From the NCBI GenBank assembly GCA_002495055.1, contig DADR01000004.1, forward strand, positions 1-64,000: 64,000 nt of DNA. The letters run 5' to 3'. Under the pieces are notes generated by a model, which did not search any database, was not told the origin of the DNA, and was given only the letters and a program-made list of their open reading frames with translations. The position numbers and the translations under genes are program-made. Numbering within the stretch: position 1 is the stretch's first letter; each line of letters opens with the position of its first letter. This document shows positions 47,498 through 57,360 of this stretch, in pieces. Source of the DNA: Methanoregula sp. UBA247 (GTDB taxonomy: Archaea; Halobacteriota; Methanomicrobia; Methanomicrobiales; Methanospirillaceae).

Positions 47498-47899
47498 CTA
47501 CTCAGTTGGCTTTCCGTTGTAATGCTCTTTTTGGGCAAGTGCTTCCTGCCGTGTCTTCCTTATAACCTTGTCCTGGTGTTCTGGCGGTGAATAGATCGTG
47601 TATAACTTGAGGTTTTTCACTTTCGATGTGTTGATTACGTTATGTTTTGCACCAGAGGGAACTATCACCCCACTGCCATCCTTCACGGGATTCTTCACAC
47701 CATCAATTACGACGACTCCTTCCCCTTCTTCGAAACGGAAGAACTGGTCAACATCATCGTGGGTTTCCTCACCGATTTCTTCTTTCGGTTTGAGGCACAT
47801 CAATACGAGCTGGCTGTATTTTCCTGTATATAATACCCTGCGGAAATCGGCGTTCTTCGTCGTTTCTTCTTCAAGATTTGCTGCATAACCTTTCTTCAT
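47498..47899 (-). CDS. Cupin-domain protein
   Basis: 133 residues forming a single cupin_2 barrel: LVLMCLKPKEEIGEETHDDVDQFF gives motif 1 (metal-binding His/Glu), followed by GEGVVVIDG, and VIVPSGAKHNVINTS gives motif 2. It may bind a metal ion; the substrate is unknown. It resembles the short mannose-6-phosphate-isomerase-like cupins. ATG with GGTAGAGAAC upstream. Confidence 0.88.
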   Translation of the reverse strand: MKKGYAANLEEETTKNADFRRVLYTGKYSQLVLMCLKPKEEIGEETHDDVDQFFRFEEGEGVVVIDGVKNPVKDGSGVIVPSGAKHNVINTSKVKNLKLYTIYSPPEHQDKVIRKTRQEALAQKEHYNGKPTE

Positions 47900-48185
47900 G
47901 TTCTCTACCTCGTATTTGCTCTATAACATTACATATAGTGTTTCACCTTTGAAATTTTATCGGAATAGAAATCCGGTTTTTTATCGTACGGGGAAAACAG
48001 TGTTATCTCTGTTGGGTGGCAATCCAGAGAAAAAACCGGAATGATCATATCTGCCCGTGCAGAGGTATGCCGGATACTACGTACAAGTATTCCTCATTAA
48101 CATGAACAACCGGATAACTCTAATCTCAAACCATTACTAATTGTGAATTTATGAATTCCATAACTATTACTTGAGGACTGGTTTG
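47900..48185. other. Intergenic stretch without a supportable gene
   Basis: Nearly 290 bases between the cupin gene and the CNNM/CBS gene (both on the minus strand). Only short stop-riddled frames; it probably contains the cupin promoter. Confidence 0.4.
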
Positions 48186-49496
48186 TTAATCGGCCTGTTT
48201 TGCAGGAACCCGCGTGACCAGCACCTTGTCGATACGGTTTCCATCCATATCCACAACTTCATAACGCAATCCGGCGACTTCAATATAATCACCGGTTTTT
48301 GGAATCCGCTCAAGGATGAAAAGGATCAGCCCGGCAATAGTGCGGTAATGGCTCTTATCCTCTCCCGGAAAAGAATCAACAGACAGGATTTTTTTGATGT
48401 CTTCAACGGGTATATCCCCATTGATCAGCCATGATCCGTCCTCCCTTACGACAACAGGAGTGTCTACCGGTTCTCCAAGAGTACGGACATCACCGACAAT
48501 CGCTTCAAGAATATCATGAAGGGTAATGACACCCTGGATACCTCCGTATTCGTCAGTGACAAGCGCAATATGCAGACCTGTTGCCTTGAATGATTCGAGG
48601 AGTTTCAGGACAGGGAGGGTTTGGGAGATAAAGAGCGGTTTTATGACAGAAGCTTTGAGATTGGGGGTGCCATCATCCATCATCCTCCCCAGAATATTCT
48701 TCACGGATACCATGCCGATTATATTGTCCAGATTCCCTTCATAAACCGGAAAATTTGATCGACCACTTTGAATCATTTTCCGGAGGTTCTCATCAGCAGG
48801 ATCATTCTGGTCGAGAGCGACGATATCAGAGCGGTGGGTCATCAGGGATTCAACACGGCGGTCACCAAGATCAAATACACCTTCTACCATCCTCAGCTCG
48901 GCCTTCTCGAATATACCGGCTTCAGTACCTTCCGCAAGCATAATTTTAATCTCCTCTTCGGTTACCGGTGGTTCGGTAATTTTACGGAACTGCAAGACCC
49001 GGAGCATAGCTTCGGTCGAATGGCTGAGAATTATCACCAGGGGTGCTGTTATGAAAGAAAGGAGCTGCATCGGTTTTGCAACAACGGATGCGATATTTTC
49101 GGCGTTATTGAGCGCGAGGCGTTTTGGGACAAGCTCTCCGAAAATTAAGGTCAGGTAGGTGATTACAAGAACCACGATTGTGATGCTGATAAGATCACTA
49201 TATGGCGCAATTTCAGGGAATTCTTTAAGATAAGCTGCGAGTTCTCTTGCGATCGTGGCTCCTCCGAATGCACCGGCAAAGATACCCACAAGTGTGATAC
49301 CAATCTGTACGGTCGAAAGGAATTGTGTGGGTTCATTCACGATTTCAAGTGCAGCCGCTGCCCGTGTGTCTCCTTCCTCTGCCCGCTGCTGGAGGCGGGC
49401 TTTTTTGACAGAAACGATGGCAAATTCTGCCATGGCAAAGATTCCATTGAGCACGATCAGAAAGAGAATGATAATAATCTCGAGGAAATACGACAT
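48186..49496 (-). CDS. CNNM/CBS-domain membrane protein (hemolysin C/CorC family)
   Basis: 436 residues. The N-terminal CNNM domain has four helices (about 5-25, 60-85, 95-115, 135-155) with GIFAMAEFAIVSVKKARL and NEPTQFLSTVQIGITLVG. A CBS pair spans about 215-340 (MTHRSDIVALDQND, IALVTDEYGGIQGVITLHDILEAIVG). The C-terminal CorC_HlyC domain is about 350-430. Related proteins export Mg or Co. Intact and standing alone. Confidence 0.93.
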   Translation of the reverse strand: MSYFLEIIIILFLIVLNGIFAMAEFAIVSVKKARLQQRAEEGDTRAAAALEIVNEPTQFLSTVQIGITLVGIFAGAFGGATIARELAAYLKEFPEIAPYSDLISITIVVLVITYLTLIFGELVPKRLALNNAENIASVVAKPMQLLSFITAPLVIILSHSTEAMLRVLQFRKITEPPVTEEEIKIMLAEGTEAGIFEKAELRMVEGVFDLGDRRVESLMTHRSDIVALDQNDPADENLRKMIQSGRSNFPVYEGNLDNIIGMVSVKNILGRMMDDGTPNLKASVIKPLFISQTLPVLKLLESFKATGLHIALVTDEYGGIQGVITLHDILEAIVGDVRTLGEPVDTPVVVREDGSWLINGDIPVEDIKKILSVDSFPGEDKSHYRTIAGLILFILERIPKTGDYIEVAGLRYEVVDMDGNRIDKVLVTRVPAKQAD

Positions 49497-49768
49497 TTTG
49501 CAGAATTATCGTGCGGAAAATAATTAAAACTATTTAAGGGAAGAGCATCCGTACCGCACGTATTCACCTGTGATACCATAATTATGTTATAGTATCCGGA
49601 TTGAATACTTTGGTAATCAGGAAAATCCATGAATCGTAGCCTTCCATTCTTATCGATCCACCGACCAGTACCGCATTCGGATAAAAGCACTTTTCTGTTA
49701 TTTCTGACAGGATGTATCATCCCTCCGGGTGCTTCACACATGAGTTCTGCTCGTTGGGATGTTGCCTG

Positions 49769-52096
49769 ATGAAAAATCCTTTTGAATGGCTGGCAACAGA
49801 AATTACTTCCCGGCCTCTTGTCATAGCAGGAGTCGCCGTTATTTTTTTCCTTATCATGCTTTTCGGAGTTACTCAGGTAACAATGGAAACGGGAACTGAT
49901 ACTTACCTTGATAAAAATACCCCCCGTGGGGCCTTGCTCTCCCATTATACTGATACATACGGATCAAACGCACTCATGCTCATTTTCGAGACGAATGATA
50001 TCAAAGATGTAGAGACCCTGAAGTATATCGATAAGCTTCAGGCCGATATCTCGAATGAGCAATCTGTGGAACGTGTATCGGGTATTGTTGATCTGCTGAA
50101 ACAAGGAAACGGTGGGACGCTTCCGGGCTCGACTGCAGAAGTGGAGCAGATTATCAGCCGTTCACCATCCGATGTAGTCGATCGCTACATCCCTTCAAAA
50201 ATGATGACCATCAGCGTTATCACCCTCACGCCCGGGCTCTCAGCCAGCAGTCAGGAACAAGTGCTCAATTCCATTCGGGCGCTGGTGAAACTCTCGGATC
50301 CCCCACCCGGAATATCAGTCACCATATCCGGCGAGGCCGCTTTTTCCCAGGAGATGGAAAATGCGATGGGTTCGTCCATGGGGATCCTCATCATGGCTGC
50401 CATGATCCTGATGGTCGTAGCGGTAATAGCCCTCTTCAGCCACGTGCGCTACCCGCTTCTGTCCGTCATGGTCGTGGCATCTGGTCTTGTTCTTACGTTC
50501 GGTTTCATGGGACTCTCCGGAACACCAATCAGTATGGTGGTGATTGGGGCGTTCCCGGTCCTTATCGGGATAGGTATCGATTATGCCATCCAGATCCATT
50601 CACGACTGGACGAAGAGGCCCGCAAGTCTTCGCTGACCGAAGCAATCACCACCACCATAACAAAGACCGGCCCGGCAGTATTGATTGCCATGCTTGCCAC
50701 CTCAATGGGATTCATTGCCATGATCCTCGGACCAATTCCCATGGTAGGTGATTTTGGTATCACCTGTACTGTCGGTGTGATGTCGTGCTACCTGGCAGCC
50801 CTGATCATTGTACCGGTCTTTGCGGTCATTATTAACTACCATCCCAAGAAACCCAAGGGAAAATCAACCGATACCGGTTCTTGGGAGATTGAGCCGAAGG
50901 GTCGTAACACCGTACCGGTCCCTCCCGCAGGTTCGCACAGTTCATTTATCGAGAAATATGATGCAGCGCTGGGAAAACTTGCTTATAGAATTGCAAAAAA
51001 CCCGGTTCCCATCCTTCTGGTCGTCTTTCTTGTGGCTGTAGTCGGATTCCAGCTTGATAATGAGGTCCCCATCAGTGCGGATGAGAAGACATTTGTACCA
51101 TCGGATATGCCTGCTCTCGTGGACATGAACAAGGTCACCCGGACCATGGGCGCAACGAGCACCATTCCTATCGTGGTATCAGGGGAAAACGTCGTAGATC
51201 CTCTGACCCTTGCATGGATTCAGGATTTCGGGGAGTATGAAGTTACGCGGAATGATAAAATCACCGGTGTCACCAGTATCGCTACCCTTCTTACCCAGTA
51301 TAACAATGGCATACTCCCCCCGACAAATTCCGGGATACAACAAACCCTCAGCCGCATCCCGGCCGAGACGAAAAACCGGTATCTCAACGGTAACATGGAG
51401 ACGGTGCTTGAGTTCTCAACTGTCGATATGGAGATGTCGCAAGCCCGGTCACAGATACAGGTCATACAAAAGGATGTAGAATGGATTTCTCCACCAGTCG
51501 GGATTACCGCTCGTGTCACCGGGAGTCTGGAGATGTTCAGTTCTCTCATGGATGACATCAGTGATTCCAAGACACTCATGACCGTTCTCGGATTTGCGTT
51601 CATCCTCGGTTTTCTCCTCCTTGTGTACAGGAAATTCCACGCCGTCTCCCCCCTCATTCCCATCGTTGCCATCGTAGGATGGAACGGTGCGATCATGTAC
51701 CTTCTGGGCCTTGACTATACCCCCCTCACTGCAGTCCTCGGTTCCATGACCATCGGGGTGGCATCCGAATATACAGTCCTGATAATGGAACGGGTTGATG
51801 AAGAACTGGCACGGGGAATAGACCTCTATTCGGCAATCCAGACAAGCGTGCAGAAAATTGGTACCGCGATCACCGTCTCGGGCCTGACCACGGTATTCGG
51901 CTTTGCTGCTCTCATTCTTTCGGAATTTAATATCATCTCAAATTTCGGTATCACCACAGTTATCACCGTAGGATTTTCTCTTGCAGGTGCGATCCTGATC
52001 ATGCCAGCAGTCATCTCCCTGATGTACCAGTTCAAGGGCAATCCGGTGATGCCCAATAACAAAAAACCACAAGGGAATTCTTCGGTCTCAGAATAA
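49769..52096 (+). CDS. RND-family exporter (HAE3/MmpL-type)
   Basis: 775 residues from the ATG at 49769. Two similar halves, each with one helix, an external domain and five or so helices. Half one starts ITSRPLVIAGVAVIFFLIMLFG with a sterol-sensing-like block GIGIDYAIQIHSRLDEEARK. Half two has GVASEYTVLIMERVDEELAR at the same place. The acidic residue in the GIDYA block probably carries the proton relay. Substrates may be hydrophobic molecules, but this is not visible here. Divergent from the CNNM gene. Confidence 0.93.
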   Translation: MKNPFEWLATEITSRPLVIAGVAVIFFLIMLFGVTQVTMETGTDTYLDKNTPRGALLSHYTDTYGSNALMLIFETNDIKDVETLKYIDKLQADISNEQSVERVSGIVDLLKQGNGGTLPGSTAEVEQIISRSPSDVVDRYIPSKMMTISVITLTPGLSASSQEQVLNSIRALVKLSDPPPGISVTISGEAAFSQEMENAMGSSMGILIMAAMILMVVAVIALFSHVRYPLLSVMVVASGLVLTFGFMGLSGTPISMVVIGAFPVLIGIGIDYAIQIHSRLDEEARKSSLTEAITTTITKTGPAVLIAMLATSMGFIAMILGPIPMVGDFGITCTVGVMSCYLAALIIVPVFAVIINYHPKKPKGKSTDTGSWEIEPKGRNTVPVPPAGSHSSFIEKYDAALGKLAYRIAKNPVPILLVVFLVAVVGFQLDNEVPISADEKTFVPSDMPALVDMNKVTRTMGATSTIPIVVSGENVVDPLTLAWIQDFGEYEVTRNDKITGVTSIATLLTQYNNGILPPTNSGIQQTLSRIPAETKNRYLNGNMETVLEFSTVDMEMSQARSQIQVIQKDVEWISPPVGITARVTGSLEMFSSLMDDISDSKTLMTVLGFAFILGFLLLVYRKFHAVSPLIPIVAIVGWNGAIMYLLGLDYTPLTAVLGSMTIGVASEYTVLIMERVDEELARGIDLYSAIQTSVQKIGTAITVSGLTTVFGFAALILSEFNIISNFGITTVITVGFSLAGAILIMPAVISLMYQFKGNPVMPNNKKPQGNSSVSE

Positions 52097-52360
52097 AAGC
52101 GATAACATCGTCGGTTCACCACACTATCTGCGGGTATCACGGAAGCAGATAAACAAGACAATTATTTTCCAGATATACCGGGAAAAACAGATATTCTCAA
52201 TGAATAATAACCACTCTTGTAATTTGAGAATACAATGACAAAATTCAATGTTCCGATATCTTTTCACCCGTTCCATTCTGCTACCGGGTTTCATGACTGA
52301 TTATCAAAATGACCTCTTTCGCTCCATTTTATACAGGCAACCATCTCTGCGTTTACCAGA

Positions 52361-53016
52361 TCAGAGCTCTCCTGTACAGACCGTTATGATGATTTTATTT
52401 TCCGCTTTCCGAAGGTACTCGATTGTTGTGGACTTGCTGTAGCTGAGCTTTTCTGCAAGCTCCGTTGCACTGATCTTTCTCGGGTACTCATAATAGCCGG
52501 AACTGATGGCAGTGTTCAGGACCAGCCGCTCTTTTTTATGAAAGCTGGGTGAGGATCCGGTAACCACGGTAGTCGGCAACCTCGTACGCAACTGACGTTA
52601 TCGTGCCCAGGAGTTTTTAAGAACTGCACAATCCGCTCAAGGCCTGGCTCCGGACCTGTGCAGCTGAAGGTGATGGTCTCCTGCGTAAAGACAAGGGGAC
52701 GCTCCCAGATGACCTCGATATCGATCCATCCCAGCATGTGCGCAAACTGCTGCGGTATGGAGACCGTGACAAGGCAGATGTGCTCGCGGTCTTTGGTTTC
52801 GAAGACATCAAGAATTTTAAAATGACGGGAAATTTTACATCCTTCAAAGAGTACCCCTCAGGTAACAGGATCCGTGCGATCCCGAGCGTGTACCCTTTCG
52901 CACGGTTCTCCTTTGAGGATCTCAAGGACCTCGATCTTCTCGTAGAACCCTGCCGTTGCCGCGATGAAATGGACAAATTCCTGGTTCAAGGTAACCGAGA
53001 GGGTCATGTTCCTCAT
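52361..53016 (-). pseudogene. Broken HTH_10 (bacterio-opsin activator-like) regulator
   Basis: ATG 53016 starts MRNMTLSVTLNQEFVHFIAA and runs to TGA at 52858-52860. The same frame then continues: GVLFEGCKISRHFKILDV, IPQQFAHMLGWIDIEVIWERP and GPEPGLERIVQFLKTPG. After that the frame changes about twice. The last part, in the frame ending at 52361, is a clear HTH_10 DNA-binding domain: TAISSGYYEYPRKISATELA and SKSTTIEYLRKAENK. One nonsense codon and two frameshifts make it a pseudogene. It is divergent from the alpha/beta hydrolase that it may once have controlled. Confidence 0.78.
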
Positions 53017-53122
53017 ATGCTCAGGGGATTGTGCGATGCCATACATGATGAGGTTTCGGACATGTACGGAACAACACTGATAATCTCGCACGTGCCAGGC
53101 ATTCCAAGAGGAGTGAATAGCG

Positions 53123-54256
53123 ATGATGACATTTGATTTCCCGGTGGGCTACCATGCCCTCCATAAGGTGAAGATTATCAATTTCCAGCTCAACCGGTGG
53201 TATTCACTCGGGTATGCAAGGCTCGAGGATGTGAAATGGGCTGGCAGCCAGATCCAGACATTTGATGACTGGAAAGGAGTCATGACCGGTCTTGCAAAAA
53301 AAGCAGTATCAGAAGAACGGTGGATCAATGCCGCATTCTATTACCGTGCCGCAGAGTTTTTTGTGCTCCCGTCCGACCCGGACAAAGAGGGGCTCTATGA
53401 CCGGTTTGCCGACTTATTCTACAACAAAGCCTTTACCGGCGAACCGATCGAGCGACACAAGGTCCCGTACGGTGGGGCTCATCTCCCCGCCATCCGTGTC
53501 GCATCTGCCCAGGCCTCGCTAAAAGGGACAATCGTCATCCACGGCGGGTTCGATTCCTTCATCGAGGAATGGTATTCTTGTGCCACGTTTTTTGCAGCAC
53601 GGGGATACGATATAATTATGTTCGAAGGGCCAGGCCAGGGTGCGGCCCTGAAAAAGTACGGCTTACCGTTGATCCATGAATGGGAAAAGCCGGTCAAAGC
53701 GGTCCTTGACCATTTCAGGCTGGACGATGTCACCCTGCTTGGGATCTCGATGGGCGGTTGGATGTGCTTCCGTGCCGCTGCGTTTGAACCACGGATTAAA
53801 CGGGTGATTGCATCGAGCATCGCGTTTGATTACCTGCAGATACCACCGCTGCCAATACAGGTACTAGCCAGATTCCTGCTGCGGTTTCCGCGCCTCATGG
53901 ACTACCTGGCCGGTCTGAAAATGAAAGCCAGTTACCAGGAGCGCTGGGGGATCAACAACCTGATGTACATCACGAAGATCCCTTCACCTTTTGAGGCATC
54001 AGATGTGCTTCTCCGGTTTAACGAGCAAAACCAGCACCCGGAACTAGTAAAACAGGATGTCCTGATCCTGACCGGTGCCGAGGACCATTTCATCCCGCTT
54101 AAGATGCATTACAAACAGGTCAATGCACTGAAGAATACGCGATCGCTGACAGCCCGGATCTTCACACGGAAAGAGCAGGCCCAGAACCACTGCCAGATAG
54201 GGAACATCAGGCTGGCCCTTGATCTGATGCTGAAGTGGATCGAAGAGAAGTCGTGA
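53123..54256 (+). CDS. Alpha/beta hydrolase
   Basis: 377 residues. An N-terminal helical region (1-115) precedes the alpha/beta hydrolase core: IVIHGGFDSFIEEW (oxyanion region), FEGPGQGAALKKYG, nucleophile Ser in LLGISMGGWM, Asp in LTGAEDHFIPLK and a His near the C-terminus in QAQNHCQIGN. It resembles the 2,6-dihydropseudooxynicotine-hydrolase/DUF1100 group in architecture. Substrate unknown. GAGGAGTG upstream supports the start. Confidence 0.88.
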   Translation: MMTFDFPVGYHALHKVKIINFQLNRWYSLGYARLEDVKWAGSQIQTFDDWKGVMTGLAKKAVSEERWINAAFYYRAAEFFVLPSDPDKEGLYDRFADLFYNKAFTGEPIERHKVPYGGAHLPAIRVASAQASLKGTIVIHGGFDSFIEEWYSCATFFAARGYDIIMFEGPGQGAALKKYGLPLIHEWEKPVKAVLDHFRLDDVTLLGISMGGWMCFRAAAFEPRIKRVIASSIAFDYLQIPPLPIQVLARFLLRFPRLMDYLAGLKMKASYQERWGINNLMYITKIPSPFEASDVLLRFNEQNQHPELVKQDVLILTGAEDHFIPLKMHYKQVNALKNTRSLTARIFTRKEQAQNHCQIGNIRLALDLMLKWIEEKS

Positions 54257-54393
54257 ATAAACCGGGATCCTGATTTCTTCGCAGATTCTCCTGTTCTCTT
54301 GTTATTGCATCATTTTTAATGAATTGTGTTTATTTGCGACATAAAAACGATCTGACACTATTTTATCAGCTTTAACATTGTTACATTGATTCA

Positions 54394-55875
54394 ATGTATG
54401 AACTGGTCTCTCCTATCGAACCGGGGAGAATCGGAAAATATTTCGGATATTTCCTCATGGCACTGGGGATTATCCTTCTGCCTCCCGCTGCCTTCGCAGG
54501 ACTCGTCCATGAAACCCATGCTGCCGTTATTTTTACTATTATTGCAGGCATTATGCTGTGTGCCGGGTTTATTCTCTACAAACTCCTGCCCGGGACTGAA
54601 TTACTGTTAAAAGAAGCGATTGTGCTTACGGCCATCTTCTTCCCCCTTTCATCAGCCATTAGTGCCGTTCCGGTACAGCTTATCACAGGTGTGACCTACA
54701 CCGATGCACTCTTTGAATGTATTTCCAGTATAACAACGACCGGTCTCACAGTAATGCCAGCCGTATCAGATCCCGTTTTCCTTTTTTTCCGCTCATGGCT
54801 CCAGTGGATCGGGGGTATTGGAATTATTATTGTGGTGCTCCTCATTTTCTTAAAACCGGGAACCAGTACCTTCCTGATCTACGAAACTCAAAACCGTTCC
54901 GAGATGGTTTCGTCTGGTGTCATTGTCGCAGCAATAATGTTAGTTCGGGTATACATCGCCATCACGCTTCTCGCATTTGGACTGTTCTGGGCAGGTGGGA
55001 TGATACCCTTTGATGCTCTCTGTCATGCACTTAGTACCGTCTCCACCGGTGGATTTTCCACAAAAACCGGGAGCATCGCGGATTTTTCCGGTATACTGAT
55101 ACCCGTTATGATGTGTGTGGTTATGGTTATGGGGGGGACTGATTTTAGTACCTTTCCCGGGCTGTTTACGGATCCAAAAAAATTTTTCCGTGATGTTCAG
55201 TTACGGTATTTCATCCTCATTGCAATAACGGGCATGGCGCTGATGGCCTTCGCTCTTTCATACACCGTAGATATTACTGATGCAATCCCTATTGCGGTAT
55301 TCCAGGTAATTTCCGCCCTCACTACCACCGGCTATTCAACCATCAATATTGGGGAGCTGCCGGAAACATCTCGCGCTGTATTGCTTGTACTCATGGGGAT
55401 TGGGGGGAGCCTGGGATCGACATCAGGGGGACTGAAAATCTTCCGGCTGATTCTCATCGTGCAAATGATCAGGATTATTTTTTTGCGGATTTTTTTACCG
55501 AAAGAAGTAGTTATTCCGTTGAAGGTGGGGGAACGGGTAATGGAACAGGATGAGGTATACCAGCATATATCCTACGTTTTTCTCTACGGGATTGTCCTTG
55601 CTGGTTCATGCTTTATTTTCCTGGTATATGGCTATGGAATGAGCAACTCTCTGTTTGAAGTGACGAGCGCCCTCGGGACTGTTGGATTATCAACAGGATT
55701 GACGTCTCCGACTCTCCCCCTCGTCCTGAAAGGAGTACTCTCGGTCGATATGCTGCTCGGACGATTAGAAGTCATCCCGTTCCTTATCCTTCTTAATCCG
55801 ATAACATGGTGGAAACGATCTGCGGTTAAATCGGAAATTCCCCTGGAAAAGCCCCCGCATATATTGCAGGATTAA
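54394..55875 (+). CDS. trkH: Potassium uptake membrane subunit TrkH
   Basis: 493 residues with the four P-loop filters of the Trk/Ktr/HKT family: SSITTTGLTV, STVSTGGFSTK, SALTTTGYST and SALGTVGLSTG. Each presents a glycine to the pore. It conducts K+ into the cell and is gated by TrkA, whose gene follows 245 bases downstream. Ten or so helices are visible and no lesion was seen. Confidence 0.95.
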   Translation: MYELVSPIEPGRIGKYFGYFLMALGIILLPPAAFAGLVHETHAAVIFTIIAGIMLCAGFILYKLLPGTELLLKEAIVLTAIFFPLSSAISAVPVQLITGVTYTDALFECISSITTTGLTVMPAVSDPVFLFFRSWLQWIGGIGIIIVVLLIFLKPGTSTFLIYETQNRSEMVSSGVIVAAIMLVRVYIAITLLAFGLFWAGGMIPFDALCHALSTVSTGGFSTKTGSIADFSGILIPVMMCVVMVMGGTDFSTFPGLFTDPKKFFRDVQLRYFILIAITGMALMAFALSYTVDITDAIPIAVFQVISALTTTGYSTINIGELPETSRAVLLVLMGIGGSLGSTSGGLKIFRLILIVQMIRIIFLRIFLPKEVVIPLKVGERVMEQDEVYQHISYVFLYGIVLAGSCFIFLVYGYGMSNSLFEVTSALGTVGLSTGLTSPTLPLVLKGVLSVDMLLGRLEVIPFLILLNPITWWKRSAVKSEIPLEKPPHILQD

Positions 55876-56120
55876 GGGGATGAGTATAGATATTTACTCG
55901 CATCGATTACAGAATCATCTTTTTGCCAAAATTGTATTTTAAGGATGATCATTTCACCCGGAAACAGAGAACATTTTTATTGATGGAGCAATTCAGATAT
56001 TCGTATCATAATAAAAGGTGTTGAGTGAATGCTGCCCTTACACAAACCTGATAATAATTGCCGTGCCCTAAGACTTCTATCTGATATCCTCAATCATAGG
56101 TACGGGACGGGATGTGAAGA

Positions 56121-56807
56121 ATGCGGGTAATTATTATTGGAGCAAGTGACCTCGGAAAACACCTCGCCCGGAAACTGGCACACCGTGGTAGTGAGGTGAT
56201 TGTAATAGAGAGTGAAATGAAATATGCAAAAGACCTGGCTGAATCCCTTGACTGTACCATCATCAATGCAGAAGGAACCCGACCCGATATCCTCGAAAAA
56301 GCAGAAATTGAGAAAGCGGATGCAATCGTTGCCTGCACAGACCATGATCAGGATAACATTCTCATCGGCCTCATTGCACGGGATTATAACATACAGAAAA
56401 TTATCCTGCGCATTCACGACAACCAATTTCTCGTTGTGGCGAAAAGGCTGGGATTCAATGACCTGATTAATCCATCCCAGATTGCATCCTCAATAATATC
56501 CGATGACCTTCGAGGTGTGGATACCATCGAATTAAGTAGTCTTGTCCGTGGGGATGTACGGTTTATCAGCGTTCTGGCCACTACCAGACAAATAGACCGA
56601 TATGTCAAAGAAGTGTCGTTACCATCGAAAAGTGCTTTTATCGGGATATATAGAGGGAATGAATTCATTCTTTCTGGAGAAAATCCGGTGATTAAGAAGG
56701 GAGATGAAGCGATGATCATCACGATTGCTGAACAGGTAAATGAAATACGGGAATTTTTTTCCGAGCACGAAGTATCAAAAACGAAAAAAACTCCTGAACA
56801 AAGATAG
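56121..56807 (+). CDS. trkA: Trk potassium uptake regulatory subunit TrkA
   Basis: 228 residues. The RCK-N Rossmann domain is at 1-120 (IIIGASDLGKHLARKLA, VIVIESEM, ADAIVACTDHDQDNILIGL). A C-terminal RCK-C (TrkA-C) domain is at about 145-215 (SLPSKSAFIGIYRGNEFILSG). It binds NAD(H) or ATP and controls TrkH. It lies downstream of trkH in the same direction; the gap allows a separate promoter. Confidence 0.94.
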   Translation: MRVIIIGASDLGKHLARKLAHRGSEVIVIESEMKYAKDLAESLDCTIINAEGTRPDILEKAEIEKADAIVACTDHDQDNILIGLIARDYNIQKIILRIHDNQFLVVAKRLGFNDLINPSQIASSIISDDLRGVDTIELSSLVRGDVRFISVLATTRQIDRYVKEVSLPSKSAFIGIYRGNEFILSGENPVIKKGDEAMIITIAEQVNEIREFFSEHEVSKTKKTPEQR

Positions 56808-56912
56808 ACCTGGTAAATCCAACTATTTTTTAGTTACGAATGCGAAGCACCATTTTTCGTTTCTCAGTTCAGCAGATTCAGCGACTTATTGCACCTGAAT
56901 ATTTTCCAGGGA

Positions 56913-57056
56913 ATGTGGACTAAAGCCAATGAGGTTACAGATTATCTGTATGAATCAAATATCCGGAACCGTCTGATCGAGGTGTGTTTTTCCATCAACC
57001 GGGGAGAAATGCTTTGTATAAAGGATTTCATAACGCATATATACGGTGAAAAATAG
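56913..57056 (+). CDS. Possible 47-residue small protein
   Basis: ATG 56913 (after TTTTCCAGGGA) opens MWTKANEVTDYLYESNIRNR and further to TAG at 57054, immediately followed by the next small gene. Composition is normal for protein, but no family is recognised. It could be the remainder of a larger gene. Confidence 0.3.
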   Translation: MWTKANEVTDYLYESNIRNRLIEVCFSINRGEMLCIKDFITHIYGEK

Positions 57057-57057
57057 T

Positions 57058-57213
57058 ATGGCAAAGGGAAGTTCTCCAGTATCCGGTAAAGAAAAAGAAG
57101 GAGAAGAAGGTAAGGGGATTGATTTTTTCTACATCCTTACCGGTGGCGGTGTATTGACAGGAATAATCCTTATCGTTTTTATTATTCTCCGTTATGTGCT
57201 ACATATCATATAA
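57058..57213 (+). CDS. Small single-helix membrane protein
   Basis: 51 residues from ATG 57058, preceded by GGTGAAAAATAGT. A charged N-terminus (KEKEGEEGKG) is followed by one membrane helix (FYILTGGGVLTGIILIVFII). Its position between trkA and the hydrolase, and the good ribosome binding site, support it. Role unknown. Confidence 0.55.
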   Translation: MAKGSSPVSGKEKEGEEGKGIDFFYILTGGGVLTGIILIVFIILRYVLHII

Positions 57214-57360
57214 TTCCTGCTTATCGTTATTTTTTCGCAACCAACAGTATGCAGAATTTTTCTCATCGCAAAATTCCCAAAGCGGGGCGAACGGTATGTG
57301 TTTTTCCCCAACGCCTCCTGACCTGAAGAATTCCATACCAGGAACAGAGAGGAGGAGTTG

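Noticed and set aside
52617..52976. 119-codon minus-strand frame rich in Ser and Arg
   Set aside because: Shadow of the broken HTH_10 regulator in another frame.
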